DNA of 54,796 nt from RYN-428 sp035695715 (GCA_035695715.1 DASRRM010000374.1:1-54796), one strand, 5' to 3'; positions 25,794 through 35,230 are shown, counted from the stretch's first letter. Made by a program: numbers and translations. The notes: generated by a model from the sequence alone, not told the origin.

Positions 25794-26306
25794 ATGCCAT
25801 CGATCACCCGTCACATTTCCGCGCGCATCAGGCTCGCGGTCGGGTTGGGCGCCGCCGCTGCGCTCGCGATTGCGATCTATGCGGGAATCCATATTGCAAC
25901 AGCTCCGGTGTCGCTCGCCGCCCCCGTGAAATCGCCAGCGGCTACACCCGGCAAGTCGCCCGTGTTTGTTCGACTTTACGATGTTCACGACCTGTCACGC
26001 GCGCCTGGGGTTCTGATGGAGGGATATGTTCCGCCGCCGGTCTTTTATATGAACTCGAGCGGCGCGCCCATTCATCAAGATTTCGACCCCGTTCCCACGG
26101 AATTCATGGATATCATCGAAACGCTGATAACCGAGTGCATATACGAGGCCGACTGGGATTACAACGGCGGAACCGTCGCGTCCATAGGCCATGCGGGGCA
26201 GGTCCTGATCATCGGCGGGAATGCCGATGTACACCACAAAGTTGCGGCACTGCTGACCCAGTTTCGCGAGATGGAAGCGAGGGGGCTGGTGTCGGCAAAG
26301 AAATAA
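25794..26306 (+). CDS. Small exported protein with YDVxDL secretin-like fold
   Basis: A 170-residue product with an N-terminal signal anchor (RLAVGLGAAAALAIAIYAGI, about residues 12-31) and a C-terminal domain beginning FVRLYDVHDLSR. It continues EFMDIIETLITECI, then DWDYNGGTVASIGHAGQVLIIGG and VHHKVAALLTQFREME. This series (YDVxDL, a helix, NGG..SI, LII, a final LL..LR helix) is common in planctomycete proteins and resembles the N-terminal ring modules of secretins. Function unknown. ATG is preferred to the TTG three codons upstream. A lipoprotein gene follows 39 bases later, so they are probably co-transcribed. Confidence 0.65.
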   Translation: MPSITRHISARIRLAVGLGAAAALAIAIYAGIHIATAPVSLAAPVKSPAATPGKSPVFVRLYDVHDLSRAPGVLMEGYVPPPVFYMNSSGAPIHQDFDPVPTEFMDIIETLITECIYEADWDYNGGTVASIGHAGQVLIIGGNADVHHKVAALLTQFREMEARGLVSAKK

Positions 26307-26345
26307 CCCGAATGCGAAACGAGTCTTAGTCCGGGAGGAATTTAC

Positions 26346-26846
26346 ATGGATGTAACACGATTGATTCTGATGTCCGCTCGCATGTGTTCTTTCGTTATTG
26401 TCTTTTCGATCATCGCCGGATGCTCATCGCAATCGCAACCGGCTGACGCCCTGATCGCACGAGCGAGCAATTCAGAATTCGGCAACGGCGCCTATGGCTG
26501 TGCCGATACCATCTCTGTCGCCGCCCAAGCCGGCGTGGACTACAAATGCGCCGTCGACGGCGCGGCCCGCGGAAACCTGCGCTCGCTTCACACGCTGTTC
26601 TGGCTGAGCGCCAACGCGGGCTTCGACGCCGCCAGCTCCGAAGGAAATGCGGCGGTCCTGGGAAACGTCCTGCGGTATGTCGGGGACGGGACTTTTGGGC
26701 CCGCCCTGACCCGCGAGCCGCCGGCCACGCGCCAAGCCGTCCAGGACGATCTTCGCTATGATTTTGGCGTCGGCGAAGATGGGGTGAAAGAGAGCTGGCT
26801 GACGGAGTGGTATCCGCTCACGTTTGAAAAGCAGGCGAAGAAATGA
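26346..26846 (+). CDS. Hypothetical lipoprotein
   Basis: A 166-residue product with a lipoprotein signal: basic/hydrophobic start, then FVIVFSIIAGCSSQSQ with the lipobox cysteine at about residue 26. The mature part is compact and helical (GYGCADTISVAAQAG-like region, RSLHTLFWLSANAGFDAA, TRQAVQDDLRYDFGV) and ends ESWLTEWYPLTFEKQAKK. No family recognised. GGGAGGAATTTAC precedes the ATG, a strong ribosome site. It lies just downstream of the small exported protein gene. Confidence 0.7.
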   Translation: MDVTRLILMSARMCSFVIVFSIIAGCSSQSQPADALIARASNSEFGNGAYGCADTISVAAQAGVDYKCAVDGAARGNLRSLHTLFWLSANAGFDAASSEGNAAVLGNVLRYVGDGTFGPALTREPPATRQAVQDDLRYDFGVGEDGVKESWLTEWYPLTFEKQAKK

Positions 26847-27019
26847 GCGGCGCACGGATATGATTTTCCGAACACGGAGATGGCGACAGGATTCTTCCGC
26901 ATTTGAGTTCGTCTGCCGGGTTGCGCAGTTAGAGCGCTTTTGACGATCAAGCGGGCAATCGGCATCGTGAGTCTTCACGCGGCTGCGCCACACCCGCGAT
27001 GGATGAAAAAATGCGAATT

Positions 27020-27132
27020 GTAGGGTCCGCCTTGGCGGATGCGTTCAAGGCGATGTAATTCCTGGAGTTTACTTTCCGCCGGAGATGAGCCGCTACAAAT
27101 GCGTCCGCCGAGGCTCCCCCGGCGGACCCTAC
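27020..27132. repeat. Palindrome family H (GTAGGGTCCGCC..GGCGGA)
   Basis: The arm at 27020-27043 (GTAGGGTCCGCCTTGGCGGA...) is mirrored, with an insertion, at 27101-27132. Half copies lie around 36302-36375, 51241-51264 and 51547-51570. A further fragment (TTTCAGGATGAC..GACG..AACCCTGAAAA, about 27180-27232) follows. No gene is seen in 26847-27584. Confidence 0.65.
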
Positions 27133-27584
27133 GGTAACTCCCGCAGTACTCCTTGCGGCGTTGCGTGCGAAACGACGTGTGTTTCAGGATGACAGCCACG
27201 CAGACGTGCGGCAACCCTGAAAAAGTGCGATAATTTTCGCGCATCGCGCAAATTTCGACGCGAAAATATTCGATTATTTTTAAGCGCCAAACCTCCCTCG
27301 CCCGTCCCGGCATCAATGCCCGTTGCCTGATAATTCATCCGTTCCTAATATCGTTACGCAAAGCTATCACCGCTCAAATGTCAGCATCGCGCCGATGCTG
27401 CCTGCATGTTTACTGGCGGATGGGTGCAACTCACCTGCCTTGATGCAATCGTGCCAAACCGGTTTTTGGCCGATCATGGATAACAAGGCACAGTTCGCTC
27501 GGCCGGCTTGCTGCCGGCGGCACGTGGAATCGGGTACACTGCCGGTCGAACTAAGCTGCGCCAGAAGAATAAGAGATAAACGTC

Positions 27585-29162
27585 ATGCGCTATTTCGACT
27601 GTGCAGTCATCGGCACCGGACCTGCCGGGCAAAAGGCGGCCATCCAGGCCGCCAAGCTCGGGAAAAAAGTCTGCATCATTGAAAAAGAAAACGTGCTGGG
27701 CGGCGCTGCCATCAACACCGGCACCATTCCCTCCAAGGCCTTGCGCGAAGCCGTGCTTCATCTCACGGGGCTGGGCAAGAGCGGCTTGTTTGGCGAGCTG
27801 TCGCGCGTCAAACGCAACATCACCATTGCCGACCTGATCTATGTCTCGCAGCAGGTCATCCATCACGAGCTTTCGCTCATTCGCAACCAGCTCGACCGCA
27901 ATGGCGTCGAGCTCATTTGGGGGGCGGCGCGCTTTCACGATGACAATGTCCTGTTCATCGACCATGGCGAAACCTTCGAGATGATCAGTGCCGAGATCAT
28001 CATCATCGCCACCGGCACCCGCCCCGCGCGCCCCGAAAGCGTGCCGTTCGACGAGCGCACCATTTTCACCTCCGACGGGCTGTTGAAGCTCGACCATCTC
28101 CCTAAGACGATGATCGTCGTCGGCGGCGGCGTGGTGGGAACCGAATACGCCTGCATGCTGGCGGCTTTGGGCGTGAAGGTGACGCTGGTGGAAGGACGCC
28201 GCGAGGTATTGGGGTTCCTCGACAGCGAAATCGCCGAGGCGTTTCAATATCACATGCGGAAAATGGGCATCACGCTCCGCCTGCACGAAAAGGTGGCCAA
28301 AATCGAGAAGCTCACCCCAGCCCAGGCCAATCGCGAAGTGGCGATGGCCGCGACGACCGTTGCCGCGATGACCGCCGCCGAGGACATGAGCGCCCCGGCG
28401 GGGGTGGTTGCGCCATTGGTGGCCGCGACGATTGCGCCCCCCGCCGGCAATGGGCATCATCAGCCGCACCCGGGAACCGTGCCAGGTGATGGCCAATCGG
28501 GCAACGCGCCGCTGGTGCAGGCGACGCTGGAATCGGGAAAATTGCTGCGGGCGCAGTCGCTGTTGTATGCGGTCGGCCGCCAGGGAACGGTGGGGGCTCT
28601 CGATCTGGTAAAGGCGGACTTAAAAGGTGATGACCGCGAGCGCATGAAGGTGAACGAGCATTATCAAACCGAGCAGCCGCACATTTATGCCGTGGGAGAC
28701 GTGATCGGCTTTCCCGCCCTGGCGTCCACCGCGATGGAACAGGGCCGCCTGGCGGTGTGCCATGCATTTGGCGTCCCGACCAGCTCCATTCCCGAGTTAT
28801 TTCCCTACGGCATTTACGCCATCCCGGAGATTTCCATGGTCGGCCGCACCGAGGCGCAGCTCACCGATGCCGGCATCCCCTACGAAGCCGGCGTCGCCCA
28901 ATATTCCGAGCTCGCCCGCGGCCAACTGCTCGGCGACGAGACCGGCATGCTCAAACTGCTGATCCACCAAACCAGCGGCCAAATCCTCGGCGTTCACGCC
29001 ATCGGCACCGGCGCTACAGAGCTGATCCACATCGGCCAGGCCGTCATGGCCTTCGGCGGGACGGTCGATTTCTTCATCAACAACGTCTTCAACTTCCCAA
29101 CGCTGGCCGAGGCGTACAAAGTCGCGGCACTGAACGGGTTGAATAAGTTAAGGCATGTGTAG
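27585..29162 (+). CDS. sthA: Soluble pyridine nucleotide transhydrogenase (Si-specific)
   Basis: FAD enzyme that passes hydride between NADPH and NAD+, balancing the two pools in the cytoplasm. FAD site VIGTGPAGQKAAIQAAKLG (8-26), then GGAAINTGTIPSKALREA, where the disulphide cysteines of lipoamide dehydrogenases are absent; this is the SthA signature. The NAD(P) site is VVGGGVVGTEYA (178-189), and the dimerisation domain ends with VFNFPTLAEAYKVAALNGLN. At 525 residues it is about 60 longer than E. coli SthA (466). The excess is an Ala/Pro/His-rich low-complexity insert at about 243-307 (APPAGNGHHQPHPGTVPGDG) inside the NAD domain. It stands as a single gene. Confidence 0.93.
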   Translation: MRYFDCAVIGTGPAGQKAAIQAAKLGKKVCIIEKENVLGGAAINTGTIPSKALREAVLHLTGLGKSGLFGELSRVKRNITIADLIYVSQQVIHHELSLIRNQLDRNGVELIWGAARFHDDNVLFIDHGETFEMISAEIIIIATGTRPARPESVPFDERTIFTSDGLLKLDHLPKTMIVVGGGVVGTEYACMLAALGVKVTLVEGRREVLGFLDSEIAEAFQYHMRKMGITLRLHEKVAKIEKLTPAQANREVAMAATTVAAMTAAEDMSAPAGVVAPLVAATIAPPAGNGHHQPHPGTVPGDGQSGNAPLVQATLESGKLLRAQSLLYAVGRQGTVGALDLVKADLKGDDRERMKVNEHYQTEQPHIYAVGDVIGFPALASTAMEQGRLAVCHAFGVPTSSIPELFPYGIYAIPEISMVGRTEAQLTDAGIPYEAGVAQYSELARGQLLGDETGMLKLLIHQTSGQILGVHAIGTGATELIHIGQAVMAFGGTVDFFINNVFNFPTLAEAYKVAALNGLNKLRHV

Positions 29163-29169
29163 GAAGCTC

Positions 29170-29294
29170 TAAAATGACGTTGCGCAGTTAGGCGCCTCGA
29201 ATCTTCGTAGGGTCCGCACCGCGGACCGTGTTTTTCCATCTAAAACGTAATGGTCCGCGGTGCGGACCCTACACGAATCGCGCAAGGTCATTTA
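29170..29294 (-). repeat. Repeat family A, copy 2 (reverse orientation)
   Basis: A 125-base near-identical inverse of 25515-25637. It ends one base before the start codon of the SDR gene at 29296, so that gene's whole upstream region is repeat. Confidence 0.85.
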
Positions 29295-29295
29295 G

Positions 29296-30189
29296 ATGAT
29301 GCCTCTTCTCTCCTGTCGCATCGCAGTGATCACCGGCGCATCGCGCGGCTTGGGCGAAACCATCGCGCTCCAATTTGCCCGCGAGGGCGCGAGCCTCGCG
29401 CTCTTGGCGCGCGGCGCAGCCGGCCTGGAATGCCTGCTCCCCAAGCTTCGCGCCACGGCCCCCCGCAACGACCAGCAGTTCCGCCCCATCCCAGTCGATC
29501 TGGCCGATCCGAATGATGTGGATCGGGCCGTGCGGGTCTGCCTGCGGGAGTTCGATGGCGTTGACATCCTCGTCAACAACGCCGCCCTTCAGGGTCCGAT
29601 AGGCCCGCTCGAAGCCAACGACTGGCAACAATGGCGCACCGCATTCGAGGTGAATCTTTTCGCCCCGGCCCGGCTGTGCCAGTTGTTCATCCCCGCCATG
29701 CGCCGCCGGGGACGGGGCAAGATCATCAACCTCTCCGGCGGCGGCGCTACCAGCCCCCGGCCCGATTTTTCATCGTACGCCGCCGCCAAGTGCGCGCTGG
29801 TTCGGCTGAGCGAGACGCTGGCCGAGGAATTGAAGGGGGATCGGATTGACGTAAATGCGGTCTCGCCCGGCCCGATGAACACGCGGATGCTGGACGAGGT
29901 TCTCGCCGCCGGCCCGGACGCCGCCCCGCGCGAGTTTGCCGCGGCATTGAAGCGCAAGCACGAAGGCGGCTCGTCCATGGAAAAAGCCGCCGAGTTGGTG
30001 GCGATGCTGGCGTCATCGCTAAGCGATGGAATCAGCGGGAAATTGATCAGTGCCGTGTGGGATGATTGGCAGCGACTGCCGGGCCGTCGCGAGGAACTGG
30101 CAAAAAGCGAAGTTTATACGCTTCGGCGGGTTCTGCCGAAAGAAGAGCAGAAGGATACGAATTCGTGCGCGGCGAGAAAAGCATCGTGA
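29296..30189 (+). CDS. Short-chain dehydrogenase/reductase
   Basis: NAD(P)-dependent oxidoreductase of the SDR family, substrate unknown. The 297-residue product has the cofactor motif TGASRGLG (13-20), NNAA (94-97), the catalytic Ser near 147 and YAAAK (Tyr161, Lys165). The C-terminal 45 residues (after DGISGKLISAVWDDW) are charged and go beyond the usual SDR length of about 250. ATGATG starts directly after a palindromic repeat and no ribosome site is visible, so translation may be leaderless or weak; a later start would cut into the cofactor site. The downstream oxidoreductase gene is 325 bases away with a repeat between. Confidence 0.88.
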   Translation: MMPLLSCRIAVITGASRGLGETIALQFAREGASLALLARGAAGLECLLPKLRATAPRNDQQFRPIPVDLADPNDVDRAVRVCLREFDGVDILVNNAALQGPIGPLEANDWQQWRTAFEVNLFAPARLCQLFIPAMRRRGRGKIINLSGGGATSPRPDFSSYAAAKCALVRLSETLAEELKGDRIDVNAVSPGPMNTRMLDEVLAAGPDAAPREFAAALKRKHEGGSSMEKAAELVAMLASSLSDGISGKLISAVWDDWQRLPGRREELAKSEVYTLRRVLPKEEQKDTNSCAARKAS

Positions 30190-30256
30190 GGCGAGCGATT
30201 CGGCGCGCGGGCCGCGCAGTATGATTGCTCCGGCGGTTGACGAAGCGCTCCCGGGT

Positions 30257-30443
30257 TTAATGAGCCGCGCACGGAGGGTACTCCCGAAGTAAGCGGAATT
30301 AGAGCGTTTTTCAGGATGACGGTCGCACAGACGCACCGGCAACCTGAAAAGTGCTAGCGCCATACGGATTCCCTTGAATTCCGGAGGTAACATTCAAACT
30401 CCGCTTACTCCGGGAGTACCCTTCGTGCGCGGCTCATTAAATC
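30257..30443. repeat. Composite palindrome, family J with inner TTTTTCAGGATGAC module
   Basis: The outer arms (30257-30300 and 30398-30443) are the same GAGCCGCGCACG..GGGTACTCCCG.AGTAAGCGG as at 25255-25489. The centre differs: GAGCGTTTTTCAGGATGAC ... AACCTGAAAAGTGC. It fills the gap before the next gene. Confidence 0.75.
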
Positions 30444-30514
30444 CAAGGGGATTGGTCCTCACGCGTCGCGCACAAATACCCGATCCGATCGCGCGTCATT
30501 TCGGAAACTAATCC

Positions 30515-31510
30515 ATGCGAATTGCCATCGTCGGCTGCGGATTGATCGGAAACAAGCGCGCCAAAGCCCTCGGCTCGCACACACTGGTCGCGTGCGCCGA
30601 TGCCAAAATGAATCGGGCGCAGGCGCTGGCCGATCTCCATGCCGGTTGCATCGCGTCACAGAACTGGCAGCAGGTTGTCGAGCGAGAGGACGTCGACGCC
30701 GTCATCGTATCGACCACCAATGATGTGCTCGCCCCGGCGTCGATGGCCGCGGTGTTGGCCGGAAAACATGTGCTGCTGGAAAAGCCCGGCGCGCGGACGG
30801 CGGCCGAGTTGGAACCATTGATAGTGGCGGCGGAAAAAAAGGGCGTTATTGTCAAGGTAGGCTTCAACCACCGCTTTCATCCCGCACTAACCAAGGCCCG
30901 CGAGATTGTCGATTCCGGCGCACTGGGGCCGCTCATGTTCATTCGGGCCCGATACGGCCATGGCGGGCGGCTTGGCATGGACCGCGAATGGCGCGGCATC
31001 CCCCACATCTCCGGCGGCGGCGAAATGCTCGACCAGGGCGTTCACCTCATCGACCTGTCGCGCTGGTTCCTCGGCGAATTTGCCGAAACCCATGGACATG
31101 TCGCCACATTCTTTTGGGATTGGGATGTGGAGGACAACGGCTTTGCAATGCTGAAAACGCATGCCGGACAGGTCGCCTGGCTGCATGCCAGTTGCACGGA
31201 ATGGAAGAACATTTTCTCCTTCGAGATTTACGGCCGGGTGGGAAAACTGCACATCGAAGGCCTGGGTGGCTCCTACGGCGTCGAACGGCTGTCGTGGTAT
31301 CGCATGCTCCCGCAAATGGGACCGCCCCAAACCAGCATCTGGGAATATCCCTGCGAAGATCTCTCCTGGGGGCAGGAATTCGAGCATTTCGTCGACTGCG
31401 TCGAAAACAAAAAGCTTCCCAGCGGAAATCTGCACGATGCGCTCGCCTCACTGCGCGTGGTCGAGGCGCTGTACGCGGCGTCATCCGACAAGAACGCCGA
31501 CCACGCTTAA
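30515..31510 (+). CDS. Gfo/Idh/MocA-family oxidoreductase
   Basis: Second enzyme of this family in the window, 331 residues. Rossmann motif IAIVGCGLIGNKRAKAL at the N-terminus, LEKPGARTAAEL near 88-99 in place of the usual EKP..., then KVGFNHRFHPALTKARE and GGGEMLDQGVHLIDL, the substrate-side histidine motif. Relatives with GFNHRFHP are often found with polysaccharide or sugar-nucleotide genes. No such cluster is visible here, so the substrate is open. The SDR lies upstream on the same strand and the ispA-like gene downstream; the gaps are filled with repeats, making a single operon unlikely. Confidence 0.87.
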   Translation: MRIAIVGCGLIGNKRAKALGSHTLVACADAKMNRAQALADLHAGCIASQNWQQVVEREDVDAVIVSTTNDVLAPASMAAVLAGKHVLLEKPGARTAAELEPLIVAAEKKGVIVKVGFNHRFHPALTKAREIVDSGALGPLMFIRARYGHGGRLGMDREWRGIPHISGGGEMLDQGVHLIDLSRWFLGEFAETHGHVATFFWDWDVEDNGFAMLKTHAGQVAWLHASCTEWKNIFSFEIYGRVGKLHIEGLGGSYGVERLSWYRMLPQMGPPQTSIWEYPCEDLSWGQEFEHFVDCVENKKLPSGNLHDALASLRVVEALYAASSDKNADHA

Positions 31511-31542
31511 AGCAGTGAATCGCCAGGGCAGACGCGAAGATG

Positions 31543-31624
31543 GAACATGGATGGACAGGATGGACAGGATCCGGAAAGAGAAAAACACTCGCATTCATCC
31601 TGTACATCCTGTCCATCCATGTTC
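31543..31624. repeat. Iterated-word palindrome (ACAGGATGG), copy without outer arms
   Basis: AACATGGATGGACAGGATGG (starting 31544) is answered by TCCTGTCCATCCATGTTC (ending 31624). The same word forms the inner module of the composite element at 6508-6815, but here it stands alone. Confidence 0.7.
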
Positions 31625-31760
31625 ATTTTCCCGCCCTGACGCCGACAGAATCCGCCATACGTGCGAATCACCTCGCAATCCGTTATGATCTTTCCCCGCA
31701 CCGAATCCGGCGGGAATGGTTCTGGCCGGATCAGGCATTTTTTCGCAGGGAGCGCTCTGA

Positions 31761-32684
31761 GTGCAGCCTCAGGCACCGACACAGGTTGTGGACGCCGATC
31801 CCCTTGCCATTCTCAAAGGTCACGGGGATGCTGTGAACGCGTATTTTGCCACCCTGCGCGACCGCTACGCCAAGGCCCCGCCGCGATTGGTCGAGGCGGT
31901 GGAATATAGCCTGACAGCCGGCGGGAAACGGCTGCGGCCGGCGCTGATCCTGGAATGCTTTGCCGCTTGCTGCGGAGGCCAACCCCGGCCGGCGGCAGTG
32001 AAAAGCGCCCTCGCAGCCGCCGCGGCCATGGAGCTGATCCACACCTTCAGCCTGGTTCACGATGATCTGCCGGCAATGGACGATGATGACCTGCGGCGTG
32101 GCCGGCCGACCAATCATAAGGTGTTCGGCGAAGCCATGGCCATTTTGGCCGGCGATGCCATGGTCACCATGGCCTTCGAGGTCATCGCCACCGACGCCGA
32201 GCCGGCCGCCGTCCCGGCGATGATCCGCGAATTGGCCTCGGCCAGCGGTCCTGAAGGCATGATCGGCGGCCAAGTATTGGACATTGATGGGGAAAATCAG
32301 CAACTCTCTTTGCCGGATCTGCAACGCATTCACCGGATGAAAACCGGGGCGCTGTTAACCGCCTCCTGCCGGTTGGGGGCCATTGCCGCCCGGCAGGAAT
32401 TGCACCTTCGCGAGATGACCGATTTTGGAAGTCATTTGGGTTTGGCATTCCAGATTGTCGATGATGTATTGGACGTGACCAGCACGCCGGAACAAATGGG
32501 CAAGGCCACCGGCAAGGACGCCCACAAGGGAAAGAACACTTATCCAGCGCTTTTGGGGCTGGAAGCGAGCCAACGTGAGGCTGAAAATCAGCTTGCGCTG
32601 GCATTGGCCAGCTTAAAGCCGCTGGGAAGCGGCGGGTTGGGTCTTGCGGCGCTTGCAAAATTCGTGGTTGAACGGAAGAATTGA
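31761..32684 (+). CDS. ispA: Polyprenyl (farnesyl/geranylgeranyl) diphosphate synthase
   Basis: Condenses IPP with allylic diphosphates to C15 or C20 chains in the cytoplasm. The 307-residue product has the first aspartate-rich motif DDLPAMDDDDLRRGRPT (101-117) and the second DDVLD (234-238), plus GGKRLRPAL (54-62) and GKNTYPALLGLE. The gene starts with GTG preceded by GGGAG eight bases upstream. The five residues before the first motif (FSLVH) do not clearly set the chain length. dxs, encoding the first enzyme of the MEP route, is the next gene, so the two form an isoprenoid pair. Confidence 0.9.
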   Translation: MQPQAPTQVVDADPLAILKGHGDAVNAYFATLRDRYAKAPPRLVEAVEYSLTAGGKRLRPALILECFAACCGGQPRPAAVKSALAAAAAMELIHTFSLVHDDLPAMDDDDLRRGRPTNHKVFGEAMAILAGDAMVTMAFEVIATDAEPAAVPAMIRELASASGPEGMIGGQVLDIDGENQQLSLPDLQRIHRMKTGALLTASCRLGAIAARQELHLREMTDFGSHLGLAFQIVDDVLDVTSTPEQMGKATGKDAHKGKNTYPALLGLEASQREAENQLALALASLKPLGSGGLGLAALAKFVVERKN

Positions 32685-32698
32685 AAGTTGTAGATGTT

Positions 32699-32726
32699 TT
32701 GCTCAAATTAAGGATTTGGCTAGAAT
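32699..32726 (+). promoter_or_regulatory. Possible promoter upstream of dxs
   Basis: TTGCTC and TAGAAT are separated by 16 bases in an A/T-richer stretch between ispA and dxs. This would give dxs its own start of transcription. Confidence 0.35.
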
Positions 32727-32877
32727 CGGTTGGAAATTGGCTGTTGATGGATCATCGGCCTGCCGGCGAGGGATCGCCCCTCAGGATTAACCGCGTAAAA
32801 TACGGTAGTAACGCGTATTGTGCTGTTGGCTTACTCCTGCGAAGCTATTGGTTAAGGGATGAAGGAGTTTGCCTAAG

Positions 32878-34851
32878 ATGGCTCTGCTCGATGGAATAAA
32901 AACGCCGGGTGACCTGAAAAAACTGACGCCCGGCCAATTGCCGGCCCTTGCTGAAGAAATGCGCAGCCGGATCGTCGAGGGAGTTTCCGAGAACGGCGGG
33001 CACCTGGCTTCCAATCTGGGCGTTGTCGAGCTGACCATCGCGCTGCATTACATTTATGACTTCGGGGCCTATCCCGCCGGACGCGATCGGCTTCTGTGGG
33101 ATGTGGGGCATCAGAGCTATCCGCATAAAATGCTGACCGGCCGGGCCGGGCAATTTTCGCGGCTTCGCAAGAAGGGGAGCGTTTCAGGCTTCCCATCTCC
33201 CGAAGAATCGCCCTTTGATCTGTTTGCCGTCGGCCACGCCGGCACGGCCATCAGCACCGCCGTCGGAATGGCACGGGGCGATCAGGCCGCCAAGCGGAAT
33301 AATGACGTCGTCGCCGTGGTCGGCGATTCATCCATCGTGAATGGCATGGCCCTCGAAGGCCTAAACGCCGCCGGCACCCTCAAACGCCAGCTTCTGATCA
33401 TTCTGAACGACAACGGCATGAGCATCAGCCATCCGCAAGGTGCTTTCGCCCAATACCTTGAGCGCATCCGCGTCAGCGAAACCTACGAAGAGGCCAAGAA
33501 GTTTGGCAAGCGGCTTGTCGACGAGCTGCCGCACAGCGTCGGCCACGCCATCGAAGGTGCCTGGCATCTGGTGCGCGATGGCATCAAGGGAATGGTCTGG
33601 GCGGGGCAGATGTTTGAGACCCTGGGCATCAAATACCTCGGCCCAATTGACGGGCATGATCTGCCCGGCCTGATCAATACATTTGCCGAGATCAAGAATT
33701 ATCCGCACCCCGTGCTGCTCCATGTGAAAACCGTGAAGGGGAAGGGGTATGCCCACGCGTGCAGCGAGCCGACCAAGTTTCACAGCCCCGCTTCGTTCCG
33801 CGTGGAAGGTTGCCGGGTTGAACTAAACAAAGGTCCCGGCAAATCCTGGACGACGGCGTACGCCGACGCCATGATCGACCTGGCCAAGCGCGACAGCCGG
33901 GTGGTTGCCCTGACGGCCGCCATGCCCGATGGCACGGGCCTGAGCAAATACGAAAAAGTCTTCCCCGACCGTTATTTCGACACCGGAATCTGCGAGAGTC
34001 ATCTGATGGGCATGGCCGCCGGCATGTGCAAGAGCGGCCTTCGCCCGTTCGCGGCGGTCTATTCCACCTTCACCCAGCGCGCCTATGACCAGATCTGGCA
34101 GGAAGTCGTGCTGAACAAGCAGCCGGTCTGCGTATGCATGGATCGCGCTGGATTCGTCGGCGATGACGGGGCCGTGCATCACGGCTTCATGGACCAGGCG
34201 TTTCTCCGCCCGCTGCCGGGCATTGTCCTCATGGCCCCCAGCGACGAATCCGAGCTGAATCGCAGCTTGCGGATGGCCCTTTCCCTGGAAACGGCATCCG
34301 CCATCCGCTATCCCCGCGACAACGTCCCGGCCAAGCCCTTCGACGAAATCATCGCCCCCGCCCTTCGCGGCCAGGCCGGCGGCGAATGGCAGGTTGGCAA
34401 GAGCCGAACCCTGCGCGAAGGATCCGATGCCACGCTCATCGTCTACGGTGCCCTGGCCGAAAACGCCATGGCCGCCGCCGATGAATTGGCATCCGAGGGA
34501 ATTTCGGTTGGCGTCATCGATGCGCGTTTCTGCAAGCCGGTTGACGGAGAGATGCTGAGCCATGTTCTTTCACCCGGCCATCCTGTGCTGACGATTGAAG
34601 ACCACTCATTGCAGAACGGCTTCGGGACAGCCGTCGTCGAATACGCCGTCGCCCACAGCCTGCCGACCGCGTACTTGTCACGCCTGGGCATGCCCGACCG
34701 CCTGATCGCTCACGCCAGTCGCAAGGAGCAGTTAGCCGAGATCGGCCTGGACGCCGCCGGAATCGCCCGGAGCGTCCGCGACGCCGTCCGCGAAGCGGTC
34801 AAGGCGACGGTGGAACCGGAAGAGACGGTGAATTTCGGACAGGGGCGGTAA
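32878..34851 (+). CDS. dxs: 1-deoxy-D-xylulose-5-phosphate synthase
   Basis: Thiamine-diphosphate enzyme that joins pyruvate and glyceraldehyde 3-phosphate, the entry step of the MEP isoprenoid pathway. The 657-residue product has the DXS-type N-terminal domain (SENGGHLASNLGVVELT, DVGHQSYPHK), the ThDP-binding stretch VVGDSSIVNGMALEGLN, a central domain with FPDRYFDTGICESH, and the C-terminal transketolase domain. The ThDP motif reads GDSS where many DXS have GDGA/GDGS. The ATG at 32878 is chosen because GAAGGAG lies ten bases upstream; a TTG nine bases earlier is too close to that site. Confidence 0.95.
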   Translation: MALLDGIKTPGDLKKLTPGQLPALAEEMRSRIVEGVSENGGHLASNLGVVELTIALHYIYDFGAYPAGRDRLLWDVGHQSYPHKMLTGRAGQFSRLRKKGSVSGFPSPEESPFDLFAVGHAGTAISTAVGMARGDQAAKRNNDVVAVVGDSSIVNGMALEGLNAAGTLKRQLLIILNDNGMSISHPQGAFAQYLERIRVSETYEEAKKFGKRLVDELPHSVGHAIEGAWHLVRDGIKGMVWAGQMFETLGIKYLGPIDGHDLPGLINTFAEIKNYPHPVLLHVKTVKGKGYAHACSEPTKFHSPASFRVEGCRVELNKGPGKSWTTAYADAMIDLAKRDSRVVALTAAMPDGTGLSKYEKVFPDRYFDTGICESHLMGMAAGMCKSGLRPFAAVYSTFTQRAYDQIWQEVVLNKQPVCVCMDRAGFVGDDGAVHHGFMDQAFLRPLPGIVLMAPSDESELNRSLRMALSLETASAIRYPRDNVPAKPFDEIIAPALRGQAGGEWQVGKSRTLREGSDATLIVYGALAENAMAAADELASEGISVGVIDARFCKPVDGEMLSHVLSPGHPVLTIEDHSLQNGFGTAVVEYAVAHSLPTAYLSRLGMPDRLIAHASRKEQLAEIGLDAAGIARSVRDAVREAVKATVEPEETVNFGQGR

Positions 34852-34879
34852 GCTGCTCGCGCGCAAAAGCGCTTTCGAG

Positions 34880-35186
34880 ACGCCGGGTCTGAGGTACTCG
34901 TCGGCGCGGCTTCTGGCCGCAACCAAAAGAAATGAAGAATAACCACGGAGGCACGGAAGCACGGAGGTGTGGTTCGACTAATGCGTGCCCTCGCATACGA
35001 AACCCTTCTGTTTTTTCTTTTTTTAAGTCATTTGCGCACATGCGTTGAATGTCGATTGCACCTCCGTGCATCCGTGCCTCCGTGGTTAAATTCTTCTCGC
35101 GAAAACAAGAAATTGCGAGATATCATTGCAGACCCGGATCGATCGCGCGACAAATCCGGGTCTTCGGAGTACCTCAGACCCGGCGT
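34880..35186. repeat. Composite palindromic element, family F with inner CACGGAGG palindrome
   Basis: The outer arms (34880-34899 and 35167-35186, containing GGGTCTGAGGTACTC) are those of 6508-6815 and 53699-53778. The inner module is different: AACCACGGAGGCACGG... (34941-34972) against CACCTCCGTGCATCCGTGCC... (35059-35087). Sequence between inner module and right arm (TTAAATTCTT... GACCCGGATCG.TCGCGCGA) is shared with the 6.5-6.8 kb copy. Confidence 0.8.
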
Positions 35187-35230
35187 GATAAAAGATCCGC
35201 TTATAGGATTTTTCACGTTGGTGGCGCGTC

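Noticed and set aside
28250..28767. Frames opposite the SthA insert region
   Set aside because: They mirror the low-complexity insert and have no motifs or ribosome sites.
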